A DNA stretch of 64,000 nt, from positions 23,573,844 to 23,637,843 of the forward strand of contig OX637402.1 in assembly GCA_951799425.1 (NCBI GenBank). Reading direction: 5' to 3'. This document shows, one piece after another, positions 34,431 to 48,200 of the stretch. A model generated the notes under the pieces. That model had not been told where the DNA came from and did no database searches. It saw only the letters and a program-made list of their open reading frames with translations. The stretch comes from Ilex aquifolium. Its lineage: Eukaryota; Streptophyta; Magnoliopsida; Aquifoliales; Aquifoliaceae. The translations under genes were made by a program, and so were the position numbers. How positions within the stretch are numbered: the first letter of the stretch is position 1; each line of letters opens with the position of its first letter.

Positions 34431-35572
34431 ACATACTCAAAACTCTTACATCATTTCTTATCTCGGACGGTTAACTCTCATTCCCTTCTTTTTTGCAGTA
34501 GAAACTCTATCTTTCCTATGATGAGGTGGAGATGAAGGTGAAGGTGAATATGGTGTTGTGTAATGTGCTGGTGTTAGACCAAACAGATGTAGTTTTTGTC
34601 TTAATTTTTCATTTCCTTATTTTTTAGGGATAAAATTTATATCTCAAGAAAAATATGGGGAATAATGTACAAGACGGAGGATGTAATGATTCTTTCAAGT
34701 GTTCAGCCACTATTGTTAGTCAATTTAATCAACTGAAAACTTAGAGAAGATAAATTAAAACATTTAAAACCACATGGAGCTGATTATAATAAGGGACATA
34801 GTTGGAGAGAGCAAATTAAAATTAACCCCAAAATCAAAGGTCATCTACTGTTTTTTTATGAATCTAGCATGTTGAGCAAAACTATGAGCTACACTATTGT
34901 CAATTCGGTGTACAACAGACACCTGAGACGATCGAAATTTTTGTATCTCTATCTTTATATCAGTTAATACAGTACCCAAAAGAAGAAAAATCTTTATTAT
35001 GCCAGACGTATCCTGAAAAGCAGACCCCACACCAATGGCTTATTCCGACATAAAGTTTCCTCCATCTAATGTATTCAGTAGCATCCTCGCCTAAGGTTTG
35101 GCTTGACAGTGTTGGGGGTTGGGATACATCTATCCACCCAAACCTTTACTTTGTTACCATTCCCAACTCTCCACCTCCATCCAGCTAGCTACGATCATTT
35201 TTTGATCTTCCAGAATGCAATGCCAAGTGGAGGAAGGCCTATATTCCAGACCAGCTTCCACTAATGATGACTTTGGAAAATATCTACTCCTCATCATCTT
35301 ATGTAAAAGTGTGCGAGTTTCTTGAAAAATTTGTTGGACTAAGACAAATTTTAGTAATTAAAATTTAATTTTTGGTTAATTTTGAGTTTAAATTAAAGTG
35401 AGACCTAGTCAATGTTTCGAGTAAATTTTCGTGGATTCATGTTCTATTCCGTGAGGAGAATAACGTATTATATTCACTTACTCAAATCGAGTAAAAAATG
35501 AATGAGAAAATAGGCTCCAAAGTAACTTTCTTGAAATGTGAAAAATAGAGGTTGTGCAATGTGGGGTATGAC
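34431..35572. other. Intergenic DNA with a retroelement RNase H relic
   Basis: Apart from the minus-strand relic at 34845-35030 nothing codes here. The stretch is AT-rich and lies between two hAT insertions. Confidence 0.45.
34845..35030 (-). pseudogene. RNase H-like (RVT_3) fragment of a non-LTR retroelement
   Basis: The minus-strand frame ends with 'SVVHRIDNSVAHSFAQHARFI', the pattern (V.H..N..AH.LA..A) that closes the RNase H domain of plant L1-type LINEs; compare RSANHVAHALARAA at about 60570-60610. The upstream part of the domain is not recognisable. Confidence 0.45.
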
Positions 35573-36256
35573 TAGGCCTGTCAAAATTTGTCACGACACG
35601 ATTAATCGACACGAATTAAGCGGCTTTAGGTGAGATCTTAACGGGTTTGGGTGGTAAACGGGTTGACCCGTCAGACACGTTTAATAAATGGGTCGTGTTC
35701 GGGTGAGACCTGTCAAACCGTTTATCACACATTTACCCGTTTAAATAAAATTAATATAATAATAAATTAATAATTATTTTAAAAAATTAGCCAAAAAAAA
35801 AAAAAACAAAGAAATCAATACAAAAAAAGAAGTAAAGTAATAGTTCAAACACAAAGGAGGGGAGATGAGAGCAGTTCATGACATAGGCAAACCAACCCTT
35901 TTTGTTTTTGTCCCACATCCGCAAATGAGGGGAGATGGGGAGGGCTGCCTTGTCTATAAAAGGCAGTGGTCTCTTCCCTTTTTTTTTAGCCTTCAAATTT
36001 GATTTTTATGTGAAATTTAGCTAAATTTTTTTTTTTGAGATAAATACAATTGGCAGTAAAAAAAGTGGTGTATTAAAATTTGTTGATATAATTTTTTTTT
36101 AAATTAAACGGGTTAAACGAGTTGTGTCGTATTACCCGTTTATTAAACGGGTTGTGTTCGTGTTGAAATTTTTAACCCGCTTATTAAATGTGTCGTGTAC
36201 GGGTTTTCATGTTTTTCACCCATCACCCGTTTAACCCGACACGTTTGACACTCCTA
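35573..36256. mobile_element. Non-autonomous hAT element, 684 bp, perfect 8-bp TSD
   Basis: Termini are TAGGCCTGTCAAA and, inverted, TAGGAGTGTCAAA. The identical octamer ggtatgac flanks them at 35565-35572 and 36257-36264. Subterminal DNA is dense in 'acgggt', 'acccgt' and 'gacacg' words in both orientations. No transposase is present. Confidence 0.82.
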
Positions 36257-36264
36257 GGTATGAC

Positions 36265-38629
36265 ACAAATTTCATATTGGTTGAAAAAGAAGTTCTACAT
36301 AAGTATATATAGGCCAAGTTTGCTCTATGGGATTGGACCCCAAGGGGTACCACAATTTTATGAGCGGAGCGAGCACCTACATGCCTTCAGTTCAACCACA
36401 CACACATGTCGCCCGCCTTGCCTTGCCACGACCACGACCTAGCCAGAACATTCACCAGTTTGTCTATATGAATTCAGGCTCATTATCATTCTACATCAAT
36501 CATTTTTCGGAGTTAAGACAGACATTAGTATATTACATTTCGTCATTAAGGCAGTTGGCATTTAGAGAGTACACAATATAATTTCTGATTTGCTGGGCGA
36601 GTAGATTGGAGTGCTACTTTTATTCACGTGAAGATCATTGTATCCTGTAAGTCAGATGCTTTGATTTCCATAAGCACCAAGTGTGGGGATACTTTAAAAT
36701 TGTCTGTTTGCATGAAAGATATTACTTGACACTCACTTTTTGGGTAGGTCCCACATAACGTATTTTTGTGCAAATAAACAAGAGATAATATCATATAGTA
36801 AATTAGTACCGGTACAAATTTTTCATTGGGTAGGTATGGTATGGATTGTATTTTCCAATACCACCACACCATATCTAGTAAACAAAAATGCCCCGAGTGT
36901 ATAGCATGATATATTTATTTTGACATGAAACATATATGTTGTTCTGGGAGGGGGAACCCGATGTGGATCTTTCCTCACAATTATATACGTGGAGCTAAAA
37001 ACACTTACCTAGAGGAGGTGAATAGTTTTTTTAATTTAACACTCAATTGATTACAAATTAAAACCTAATTAACCACAATTATATCTTTCCACAAAGATAT
37101 AGTCAATTAATGTGAGAATCTCTTTCAATCACCATAACCTAATACACCTATGAAGATTGAAGTTAATTAATGTTTAATTAATTCATTAAACACTCTCAAT
37201 CTCACAGGGATCCTAATGCACGACTATGATTGATTTATATGTCAGCCATTCAAATCATCAAATATAGAGTGCGCGTGTGTACTAATAATCACAAGTGTAT
37301 ATGAAGAAATAAGAAATAACACAACTGATTTGTTGACGCGGAAACCCTTCTAGGAAAAAATGGTAGAAAACTTTCTCGATTCACAAAAACCTAATCTACT
37401 ACTCACAAAGTCAACATACAAGTACTCGAGTCTTATACCTCAACTAATACCATGGTTAGATGCTCATTTTTTTGTTGTCTCTCCGCCAAAAGCCCTCATT
37501 TGACGTCTTGCGTAGCTTTACTTGGAGTTCTCGAATTATGAGCACGCCACCGATTCTCGGTAAGCACATACCAATGGGTTTGTCAAATCATCAAGATCTT
37601 CAACTCCAATTTGTGAAATTGAATAGAATCTCTAATGATAGCTTTGGATCTTAGCGATCTAGGTTAGTGGTGCAAGCTCTCTAGGTAGAAGATGAATTTT
37701 ATCTCTTAGAAATCTCACAAGAGACTTAACTTAACCATGGGAAAGATTTTCCCTATTTATAGGTGCGGAATAAGGGTAGTTTTGGTCAGCAAGAAAATTC
37801 AGATTCACAAACAACTGCTCAATCGGTGGGAGGCGACTGTCACTGGAATGAAAATCACATTTCAATCCTGGTCGGGAGTACTGACCCGCTCGAGCAACCA
37901 TGAAGGACTTCTCGCGCGAGCTCTGTACCCCCTCAGTGGCTTTTTTCCATTTTATTCTCTAAGTCATAAAAAGATGGCTCTAGTGAAGGCTAGCAAGCAT
38001 AGATTGGTCCCTACCGATTTTTAAAGTATAAAACCAAGCAAAAAACTTGTCATCTTGAGCACTAAAGGATGTTGCTCAAACGGGATCCAATAATGACTCA
38101 ATCTATATTTTCAAAACACAAAATTGTTTAGAAAATTTTTCTTTTCAAAACACCTAGGAGTCATGGTCGAATTGCTTCCAATCCATTTTATCCTAATCAT
38201 CTTATGTTAAAATAACTAATGAGTTTCTGGGGCATTACCTTTGTTCTAAACATGAAGGTGCCTATAGAGTTTAAATGATTTAGTTTTGACGCTTGATCTC
38301 CTCCTTCAATTTCGCTTTCAGATCTTCAACTTGATAACATCATAACCATATTAAAGGTTGAGATTTATAATGGACTCCACGAAATTAACCAATTACTATA
38401 TGTGATCTAACAATATCACATAGTATAGTCATTGAACTGTCTTTGCACAAGGAATTCATTTATATATTTAAAATATCCAAAAATAAATTATATTGATCAC
38501 ATAAAATTTAAATGTTCCACACAATTCTATCCTCAATTATAACTCTTATTTTATAAAAATTTAGAATCTTACAAACTAGACACTACACTGGACAAAGTGT
38601 TGAAAAAGGAACCAAGATATTAAAACAAC
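36265..38629. other. Unclassified repetitive intergenic DNA
   Basis: No host gene is seen. The stretch from about 37010 ('cctagaggaggtgaatag') through 'gacgcggaaacccttctagg' (about 37330) to the 'gctcgagc', 'cgcgcgagctc' region near 37890 resembles Copia-type LTR DNA of other plants by its wording, but no paired LTR, duplication or polyprotein was found. Confidence 0.3.
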
Positions 38630-39397
38630 TGAAGGGGTTGGACCCCAGCGTTACACGTGTCCTTACATTAAATGTGCTCACATGAGGTTGAAAAGACTGA
38701 GCACGTGCTTAAGAATCAAGAATCCGCTATTGCACCTCATCCGAGCCGAGCTCATCAAAGGCTCGGTATACAATACAATAATTCTGTTGTCGAAATCATC
38801 AAGCCTATCAAAGTGCGTCATCAGTGCAATGGAATAGCTCAGCTTGTACCCAGCCGAGTTCATGGATGAGATCGGCACGGCAAGAGAAGAGGTCGGTTGT
38901 GCCAAACCGAGCTCGTTAACGGATCGGCAAAAAGTGGAGATGCTCGGCATTAGGAAAGCCTGACCTTCTCAAAGGCGGTGGATACAGAAAGATTTGCCTA
39001 AAACTTAGGCAATCAGATAAACGAGATCTACGAGAATAAAGATATTCAGAGAAATTATTGGAGAAGAATCAGAAACTTCTCCAATTCAAACACTGAAAGA
39101 AAGGAAGGTGTGCCACCTTGCCTCTGAATTAACGGAAACCCTAAGGGGAATGCAAGTTATAAAAGGAACGCAAGACCAAGGTGAAAAGGGACGCTGAACT
39201 CTCCTCGTCTTCGTGCAATTCATATCATTCAGTTACTGACTTAAGCATCGGAGTGCCTTAGATCGAAGCACTTCGATCTTGGGCAGTTTGCTCGTTTTGC
39301 AGGAAGAGGGCTGGGAGATCAAGTTCGGAAATTGTTTCATAAATCATAATTCCAAACTTCATATTGTCAGGGGTAATCCCTATTTTTTGCCCCTACA
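38630..39397 (+). mobile_element. Solo LTR, family B
   Basis: It begins TGAAGGGGTTGG and ends CCCCTACA, flanked by the identical pentamer acaac (38625-38629 and 39398-39402). A TATA-box-like 'tataaaagg' lies near 39157, in the right place for an LTR promoter. It differs from the four family A LTRs at 5.9-10.7 kb, and no internal domain adjoins it. Confidence 0.65.
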
Positions 39398-39402
39398 ACA
39401 AC

Positions 39403-41549
39403 CTAGATCGAGAAAAGAATCATCAAACTTCAAGGCATGACTCAAGGTAAATCATGCATGAATTTTATAAGTTATTTTATTAGTTTTATGATGGCATAAC
39501 CAAAAATGTAAGTCCAATTATTTGATCTTCTTGGACTAAATTTTATAATGTCCTCTATTTTTTATCCAATAAAAATGTGTCATGCATAAAAAAAAATTTA
39601 TTTTATTATTTTTTCAATCAATAATTGTGAATTCTTCAAGTCATAATCATTGACTTGGATTCAATTTCAGCACAGTACCTCGTGGTACGCTAACCTTCTT
39701 TTTCTTCTTCTTCTTTTTATTTTATTTTATTTTTATTTTTTTTGTGATTTCTACAACAAATATTGGGCATGACCAAACATCAACTCTACATCTTTAATGC
39801 AAAAGTGCTCATTTATAGAGATCAAAAGCTCTTCCATTTATTTGGATAATTTTTCTATGCTTGTTTGGGAAGTCATTCTTGTTCTAAGACAATTTATTTT
39901 GTGCATGCGAAAATGGTATGACTAGATGAGCATCAAAATCCTATTAAGTTGGGTTGAATTTTATATACATCGTGAATCACGTGATTGAGATTTGGACATA
40001 TAATCGTGAAATTTGGATACCGATGATACAATCCAATACCTATAACAATATCCTCTTTGTACAACGATATTAAACTAAATTTTATCTTCTCAAACTTGAC
40101 ACAACTTAAAAGATTCAAATTCAATTGCTTCTAGCAGGTTCGATTCGGAGAGTAGATTGCTGAGAGTTACTTCCTCTCCGTGTAGCCCTCTTTGTAAGGC
40201 TTGCCCAACGGGTATGGGCTGCTATTGCAGAGATTCCATGTCTAATCGCCCCTACCCTTTTTACACAGCAAAAAAGAAACAAAATCAATTGCTTTGATAG
40301 AAAACATTCTCGGATGCAAATGAGAAGATATCCTTTGGGCTTCTTCCTCTCCGTTACTGGTAACTTGGGCCACCATTCCATGAAATGCAATAGACCCATA
40401 ATTGCTTTAAACTATCGTCACATGTTAGGAAGCCCATCCATATCTTGCAATGAGGAATCTGCTATAACTTGTGAAAGAGCTTTTTCCAAGCACTTTTATT
40501 TGAATTATTTGGATTATGCACATATGGTGGCCTTTTGGGCTGGTTCAATAAGATGAAGGATAATACGAAATCGAATTACGGCCCAAAGCCCAAAAATCAA
40601 TATTGGCGGTAATTTTGATTGGGAAAATTAGTATCCAAAAATCGTTGTCCAAGCACCGATTTTCCTTTTTGTTTAATGTACAACAATAGGAGAGGGAAGA
40701 TCAAAACTTCAAATTGTCCACGTCGTCACGGGTGATATTTTTTCTGAATCACATGGGGTTTTACTTCCTAACCCAAGCCTACAACATCCTAGATCCACCC
40801 GTGATGCCAAATATAATTTTCTTACTGCATAAATTATTTTGTTTGATTAACTTGAGTTTCAAAGTCACAAACACCCATGTCTTAATCTAGATGTGCTTAG
40901 CCCCAACCCAACCAACACATAGATATGAGCACTAGCTCCATATTGTATGTATAGATAGTGAGGCAATTGATTGTATATCCCTTCAACGTGTGAGCGAAAT
41001 CACGGGTAAGTAAGGATATTAAAAGCTCGATATACATTGTGGGTCCACTCAGATTAAGCATTTGGAGGGATACCCAGTCTTGCTATGGAGGTCAATGTGT
41101 GTGTGTATGTGTGAGAGAGAGAGAGAGATGCAAGCACCCCATGTGACTTGTTTTTGAATTCTAGTGGGACCAAAAATCATGGTAAGATTTTCTCAAATCC
41201 TCACAATCATGAGGAAAGAACAATCAAATTTGAAAGATACTGGTATGAAGGGGTAGTGGGTCCTTGTTTGGAGGAAAAGAAAAGAAAATGGGAAAGATAG
41301 GGTAGAAAATGGATAAACATCAAAGGATATTACCATGATCTTCTCCAACAATTTGGAAAGCTTTGAAGTTGAAATTGATGGCAAAAAGGGTTGGATTTGA
41401 TCATAAGGATTTTGAACAAAATCCAGCGTGGGGAACAAATAGTACTGGTTAATGAATATGGATGGTAGGTCTGGATAAAACTTAAAGCCCACTCCAAAGG
41501 TTTCTTCTCAACAAGGAAATGCCAATACGACTCACCACCCACTTTACAT
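39403..41549. other. AT-rich intergenic DNA with one GC-balanced island
   Basis: Only the 40121-40297 island stands out. The rest shows no coding signal. A short (GA)n run lies near 41112-41127. Confidence 0.4.
40121..40297 (+). other. Unassigned conserved-looking ORF island
   Basis: A 58-codon frame with six Cys (CSPLCKACPTGMGCYCRDS) is open here, and the opposite strand is open too. Base composition is more balanced than the surroundings. I do not recognise the product. It may be a captured gene or organelle-DNA fragment, or chance. Confidence 0.2.
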
Positions 41550-44500
41550 GTGATTTGGATAGTGTTTTATACATTTTTACTCAATTTTTCCATATACAAA
41601 TATATCTATTATTAAAAAAAAAAAAAAAACTAAGAGAAACTGTGCGGAAAGAAATCTGAATGTGTTTATATGATTCATTTTATCCCGTTGGCACGTACAA
41701 ATCATATAGATTTAGATCATCCGTATAATTCAAGTTTTATGAATTTTGGATTAAGTTCAACTAGTCATCGCTATGTTGGATCCCATTGGTTATCAATAGA
41801 AACAATAGAATCCCTTAATGGGATACGATAAATTTCAAGATAGATAACTAAACTTGACCAAAATTAAAAAAGTAATAAATGCTGGATACTATAAACCTAC
41901 CTTTTCCCTTCAAGCTACTTAGCTTCTATAATTGATACAGTGGCCATAGCCACATGTGAACCTTAATATGTCAAACTCACATGAATCGAACCATATTTGT
42001 TAATTTTTTGGGAGTCAAGAAAGACCCTGAATCGGATATTGCACGCCATTGGACCACTAGTCCAATCGTGATCTAAGAGGTTGACAATTATGTATTCGGA
42101 TTTTCCATTACTACCACAATTTTTTTTTTTTAAATGTATATTACAATGTGAAAACAAATAAGTTTAAACAAAAAAGATTAATCGTACGAAATTGTACTAT
42201 ACCTAATGCATTATTTGTCGACGATTGTTTATTCAAAGTTTGCATTTAAAGTCACAAATTTAAAAAAACGCGTTTTCTGATGTCGAATAAATAATATTAG
42301 ACGAAAACGACTGATTTAGACTTGGACAATACCAGGACTAGATAATGAGAAAATTTTCTTAAACTTTAGAGTTGTTTGTCAACCATGGGAAACCATGACC
42401 TCTGCTGGAGAAGATAAAGATTGCAGTATGGTCCAAGAAAGAGATATGATTTCGAATAAAGTATGTCGTGGTCCACGGGCAATCTAATTATACATTTTCC
42501 ATTACATTAATTGTATGGGACCTATTCATTAACGACTTTAGTATCCAAATTTTATGGACACGATTGACGGGTATAGTTGGATACGTCAAAATATATAAAT
42601 TACCTTCGAACAGGTTTTTTTTTTTCCTCTTGATTTTATTCAATGAATTTATTTATCAGATATATGTAAATACATGGTGCCAATCGACTATTCGTGTAGG
42701 GATTTTCACAAGAAGTTTTGTTTTAAAAAAATATTGCTACCATAATGCCCCAACACAATTGGATATTTTTTTACAATATAAACAATAAGGGTTTTTCTTG
42801 GTGCAGGCTAATTTTTTGGGCATAAGCATGTGAAAATATTTTTAATTATTAGGGTGACGGCGAAATTCGAATATAGGACATCCTGTTCTGAAATTATGTT
42901 AAACAATCATCTATTCCAAAAGTTTAAGTCGTTAAAGAATATATAACTCAAGTATTTAAACTTCAACACTTACCTATTTTGAGTTTTCTTGTGATACGAA
43001 TACTACTACGATACAAATAATTTGGATAGTGTTCATCGGTTCAATATTTTTTTACTCAAATTTTTCTAAAGAGTAGATCACCTATTGAAAATATAGGTTT
43101 TTAGGGAAGGGTTGGGGGGGGGGGGGAGGGGGGGCTACTATATATCACCAATATAATGAGTAATCTATTATTAAAAAAATATTAGAGAAATTATATTGAA
43201 AGAAAGAACCCCTTAGTGGGATACGATAAATTTCACAATATATAACTAAACTTCACCAAAACTAAGAAAAAAATTGAGAGGAACAGGTGCTGGATCCTAT
43301 AGACCAACCTTTTCCCTTCGACCTGTATAGTGCCTATAGCCAGGTAATTAAGGAATTAGAATTTTCATATGTTATGTAAACTTTACATGTTTTGTTTGGT
43401 ACGATAGAAAATTAGAAAGATGAAAAATTGAAAGGATAAAAAATTAGAACGATAGATAAAACATCATGTTTAGTAAGGAAGAAAAATAGAAAAGATAAAA
43501 AAGTAGATGAATTAGTCTTCCTTTCAACTCACCAAAATCTATTTCTCCAAAATTGGGAAGAAAAGTAAAAGAAAAGTTAATTACGTGTTGAAATGTTTGT
43601 TATGTAATTTTATATTCTTTAGTATTTGTATATATGCTATTTACCTATTATATACTATGTACACATTACTTTCATATATTAATACAATGATAAAATATGT
43701 ATGTATTATTTTTCCATTCTTCCATTATTGCATCCTTTCATACAGGAAAAAAAAAATATCGATCATTCTTACTTTCCATCTCTTTCATCAAACACAAACG
43801 AGTGAAGAAAGAATTCATTCATTGAATGATAAAAAGTGTATCACTCCCACTTTACATTCTTCTATTTTTTCATCCACCCTACCAAACACACCATTAATAA
43901 GTGAAAAAAAACATGCACCAATGTCCTACATTCATATGCTCTTTCCATTTTCTCTTTCTATTTTATTACATGGATTAAAATCTTCTTAATTTTAAATTTT
44001 ACTCTTTTCACTCAAAATCGATCATCCATCCTCAAATTTATTAGGTCCCATTAGCACTTAGTTGTAAGTTGTATTGACACACAATGGGCCTCTAGCGAAG
44101 TAACAACATTGTTATACCAATAATAACTCTGTATCTGAAAACACTCTACAATATAAAAAAAATTAAACATTAATCATACAAGTACAACATTTATATTTTA
44201 AAGAGTAATTTTTATTCTTTTTTTTAGTTACACAATTTAAAAGTAAAGTAAACAGACATAAAATAAAAGAGAAATAAGGGAGAGACAAGACTGAAGAGAG
44301 AAGTATGTGTGAATTAGTAAAATTATTTAACAGGTCCAAACACCGAATAAATAATATTAAACCAAAATGATTCCTTGAGAGTTGGACTATACGAGGATTA
44401 ATGAGAACATTATATTAAACTTGTTGTCAACCATGGGAAACCATGACCTTTTGTTGGAAACAATAATAAAAATTGCAATATAGTCCAAGAAAGATATATA

Positions 44501-44700
44501 ATTTGTCGTGGTCCACAGGGCATTCTATTGATAACTTTTTTCCATTACATTAATTAAATGGGACCTATTCATTAACGACTTTAGTACCCAACTTTATGGA
44601 CACCATTTAAGGGTATATTTGGTTACATTATAGAAGATTTAGATTATCTTCGATGCACTATTTTCATAATTTTTTTCAATGATTTCGTTATCGGAAATAT
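41550..44700 (+). repeat. Local direct duplication, two diverged units
   Basis: Unit 1 (about 41550-42600) and unit 2 (about 43020-44640) share, in order: 'atttggatagtgtt', 'tttttactcaa', 'tctattattaaaaaaa', 'gataaatttcaa..ataactaaactt', 'ccttttcccttc', 'tcaaccatgggaaaccatgacct', 'gtcgtggtccac' and 'gggacctattcattaacgacttta'. Unit 2 is longer because of an AT-rich MITE-like insertion at about 43382-43910. No genes are visible in either unit. Confidence 0.65.
43382..43910. mobile_element. Putative MITE inserted in duplication unit 2
   Basis: The left end 'tgttttgtttggta' and the reverse complement of the right end 'ggtgtgtttggtaggg' are similar, both leading into purine-rich DNA. The segment has no counterpart in unit 1. 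Exact ends and duplication were not fixed. Confidence 0.4.
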
Positions 44701-45204
44701 GTTATGAGGAGCAAAACACGATATCAAAAATAATTGCTCGTACATGAATTTTGACGATAAATGCTTACGCAAAAACATCAAACATCTTAATTCCTCACAA
44801 TTTTAAGAAACTCGTCCCTCAAACCTCGCTTAAAAAAAACACCGACAAATTTCGCAATATTAAATCTAAATCTTGAATCCATCCCAAAATTATCTCATCT
44901 ATGGTTTATAATCAATGTGTCCAATTAGATATTTATTGATTAATTTAAGATTTGACTGAAAAACTGAAATTAGGTGGGTCTCATGACTTGAAGATCAACA
45001 TCTAGAAAATAGGTAGACCCACACCATAGGAAATTTCTTGCAAGGAATAAAAGCAAACATTGGAGAGAGAAGACTTGGTCTTTCTTTTGCTCTTTGATTG
45101 GACCCCACTAGCTAGATTTCATGAAATCTCATTTGATTCTAGCGAACTTATTAAGGAAAAAGATTGGTCAATAAGATCCTAATTTTTTTTGGTGATTTGG
45201 TCCC

Positions 45205-45249
<45 letters not shown>

Positions 45250-48200
45250 CTCTAAGTCAAAATGTAAGAATCACACCTCACAAACAGTTGTGTGACAATC
45301 CAAAAAAATAAAAAAAGGGGGCAGAGGACAAAGTTTGCTTTTGTTTAAAGTTTGAAAAAGATCCTAGATGCTTGAGTGCTGGTCTGGTCATATTATGATT
45401 TGTTTATCTGATCAGCTTGGTCAAGTGTATATGATCTTGTCCCATCAAAAAAATTTAAAAGAAAAACAAAAAAGAGAATGTGTTGAATTTGGATTTCATC
45501 ATTGTATTTTATCTCAATATCTCTTATTGATAATGATTCTTCGTGCATTCAAACAACCCTTGTTATATGTAAATCAAATTTTGTCAATACATGATAGATG
45601 ATCTGCCATTGAAAAAAATGAATCTAGGAGAAATTGAATCCTATACATTAATGTTAGGAGATAGTTTTTGGCACATATGGTGACACAAGTCCTTTGGGTG
45701 CTTATTAGCCTTTTTTTTTTTTACAAGGTGTCCAGACTTACGCCGACTCTTCTTTTGAGCTCAGTGACTGACCACCGTGACTTGAATTAGGTTAGAACAT
45801 ATACCTAAAGGGACAATGTTGACTAGCCCTTAGGAGATGTGTGAAGAGATTAAACCTGAAATCTTTTAGTTACCAGATATCAGACTCAACCACAGAACCA
45901 CTCTAAGGATTTGCTTATTAGCTCATTACATTGATAAGGATTAAACTTTTGTTCAAACATGGCGAATTTCGTTTTGAGTTAACAACTAATACGATCTCTA
46001 AACTATTTCATTTGTGTCAATTAAATTTCTAAATTATTTTGTGTCAATTTAATATCTCAACTGTGTAATATGTTTTAATGAGACCCTTTCGTCCAAAATC
46101 GCCATTAACTTTTACAAAAACCTCACATGCACATCACGTGAATCAGAGATTAGGAGTAGTTAAGGCTATACATGTGCATATCATGTGAGGCTTTTTGTTA
46201 ACGACAAATTGAACAAAAGAGTTACATTGAGACAGATTACATAATTTAAAAGTTAGTTCAAGAACTTAATAGACACAGATGGAATAATATAGGGGGTTAT
46301 GTTGATAGTTAACTCTTTCGTTTTTCTGTAGGGATTTAATTTGGTAGCAATAGAGCGCATCACATGCCATTGGATTGATTAGGGACACCAAAGTCAGAAA
46401 ATTATTAAGGACTTTGACATTTTAAGGTTAATAGTAATTTTTTAACGTGAACAAAATCAAACCCTAAAGTAAACAAGTCGTATGATTGTGAGTGATTCAC
46501 ATTATCTATAATATTAATGGCATTCCTTCCTACAATATTCTAGATCTTTTGTCACATGGCCAGTGCATGTAGTGAATCAATAGGTTGGAGAAGTTTATGG
46601 AAACTTTGCCCATGATTTCCCATCACAAAGAGGACCCCTCTAGAGTCTATAATCTGTTCCACTAGCCAATACATATATACCCAAGACGACAAATGACCCA
46701 TTGATCATGAGTTGGAGAGAAAGGTCAGTCCGACCCGTTAAAAGTCCATCTGAAACGCGTTACTCCAAAGAATAGGATCATGGATAACATTATGACATAT
46801 GATTTTGTTAGATTAAGAAAAATATAATCAAAACTTGATGAAGACTAGTGTAAAGTTTCATTAAGGCCGATCCGACCCGGGGATTGGCGGCTCAGGACAA
46901 TGCCACTTTAGGGGTTGTTTGGATGGTGGAATATAAGGGGTTAAACACATGTTGGATTGGATAAAAATGAAGTGGGTCCAATTATCTCTTTTTTGGGGAG
47001 TAAAAATGGTGCTAGAAAATATCATTCGGGTTTATTCCTGACCTGGTATGCACAATAAGTTTTGTCCCATGTATTTACGTTAATTGTAACCCACGAGGAT
47101 GGTGCATTAAATTTGAGCTAAAGTGGGATAAGTCAGATTATTATTATTTTGCCCCCAAAAAGTTGAAGACTAGTGTTTTTTTATTATTATTATGTGATTT
47201 ATTTTCGCATTTCACTTTCACTCTCACCTTTTAACAAGATTAGGCACCATGAGCCACGCCACCAGTCATCACCAACTTAATCACCGCTAACCCACGTCAC
47301 TAGCCATCATCGGCCCACACCACCAACCACAACCAACCCACGTCACCAGCCATCGTCGGGCCACACCACCAACCACAGCCACCAAAAAAGGGTGTTTAAA
47401 CGTAAATCTAGATCTTCAACACTAACAACATATTAAAATCCAAACTCTTTTGTGACACAAATGTGCATCCTTCTTAAATTTTTTCTTTTTTCAACAAATA
47501 AATGTGCTCTCAAATGGGTTTTTGGAGGTCGTAATTTCATTGATTATAGAAAGATAATCATTGAATGCAAATAGACAAGTTGTAATTGCTTGAATTAGAA
47601 ATTCTAAAAACTATTGAGATTTTTTTGGAGTAAATTACTCAAAAACAACTGCTTGCAAATAATTTTTTTTTTCGAAAGAAAGAAATCTAATTATTCTAGT
47701 AGAAAGAATTAAATTGTTTAAAGAGATATAATGGTAAAAATAAAATAAAAAAGCTTTAAATTCGTGTGACTCACATAATTTTAATTTTACCTCTCAAGCC
47801 TGAAATTGGTTAGGAATAAACTTACTTACTTTCTAATCTAATCGATTAGAAAAAATTCAAATCTTATCCCATCCAACCCGAACCAAACACACCCGAAATT
47901 GTTAGGTGGCGGGAGAATCTTAGAAGATGATACTGATTTGATCGAACGGTTCACATGGCAGATTGACTTTGTCAGCCTGTTGTCAACCTCATGATGAGGC
48001 CCACACATGGAGCAAGTAACACGTGGCAGACAAGATGTGGGACCCCAACACTCAATAGTGTGAAATTAAAAATTCTGAGCAGTATGAAAAATAAACTTTC
48101 TGCTTTTGGACACCCTCGAAGGGGACAGATTCTATAAATTGCAGATTTAACCCAGAAGGCCAAAAAAAAGGACCCCCCAAAGATTATATTTTTTTAGAGA

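Noticed and set aside
36188-36581. Two overlapping 84-codon frames
   Set aside because: The first crosses the end of the hAT element at 36256, and neither has a recognisable product.
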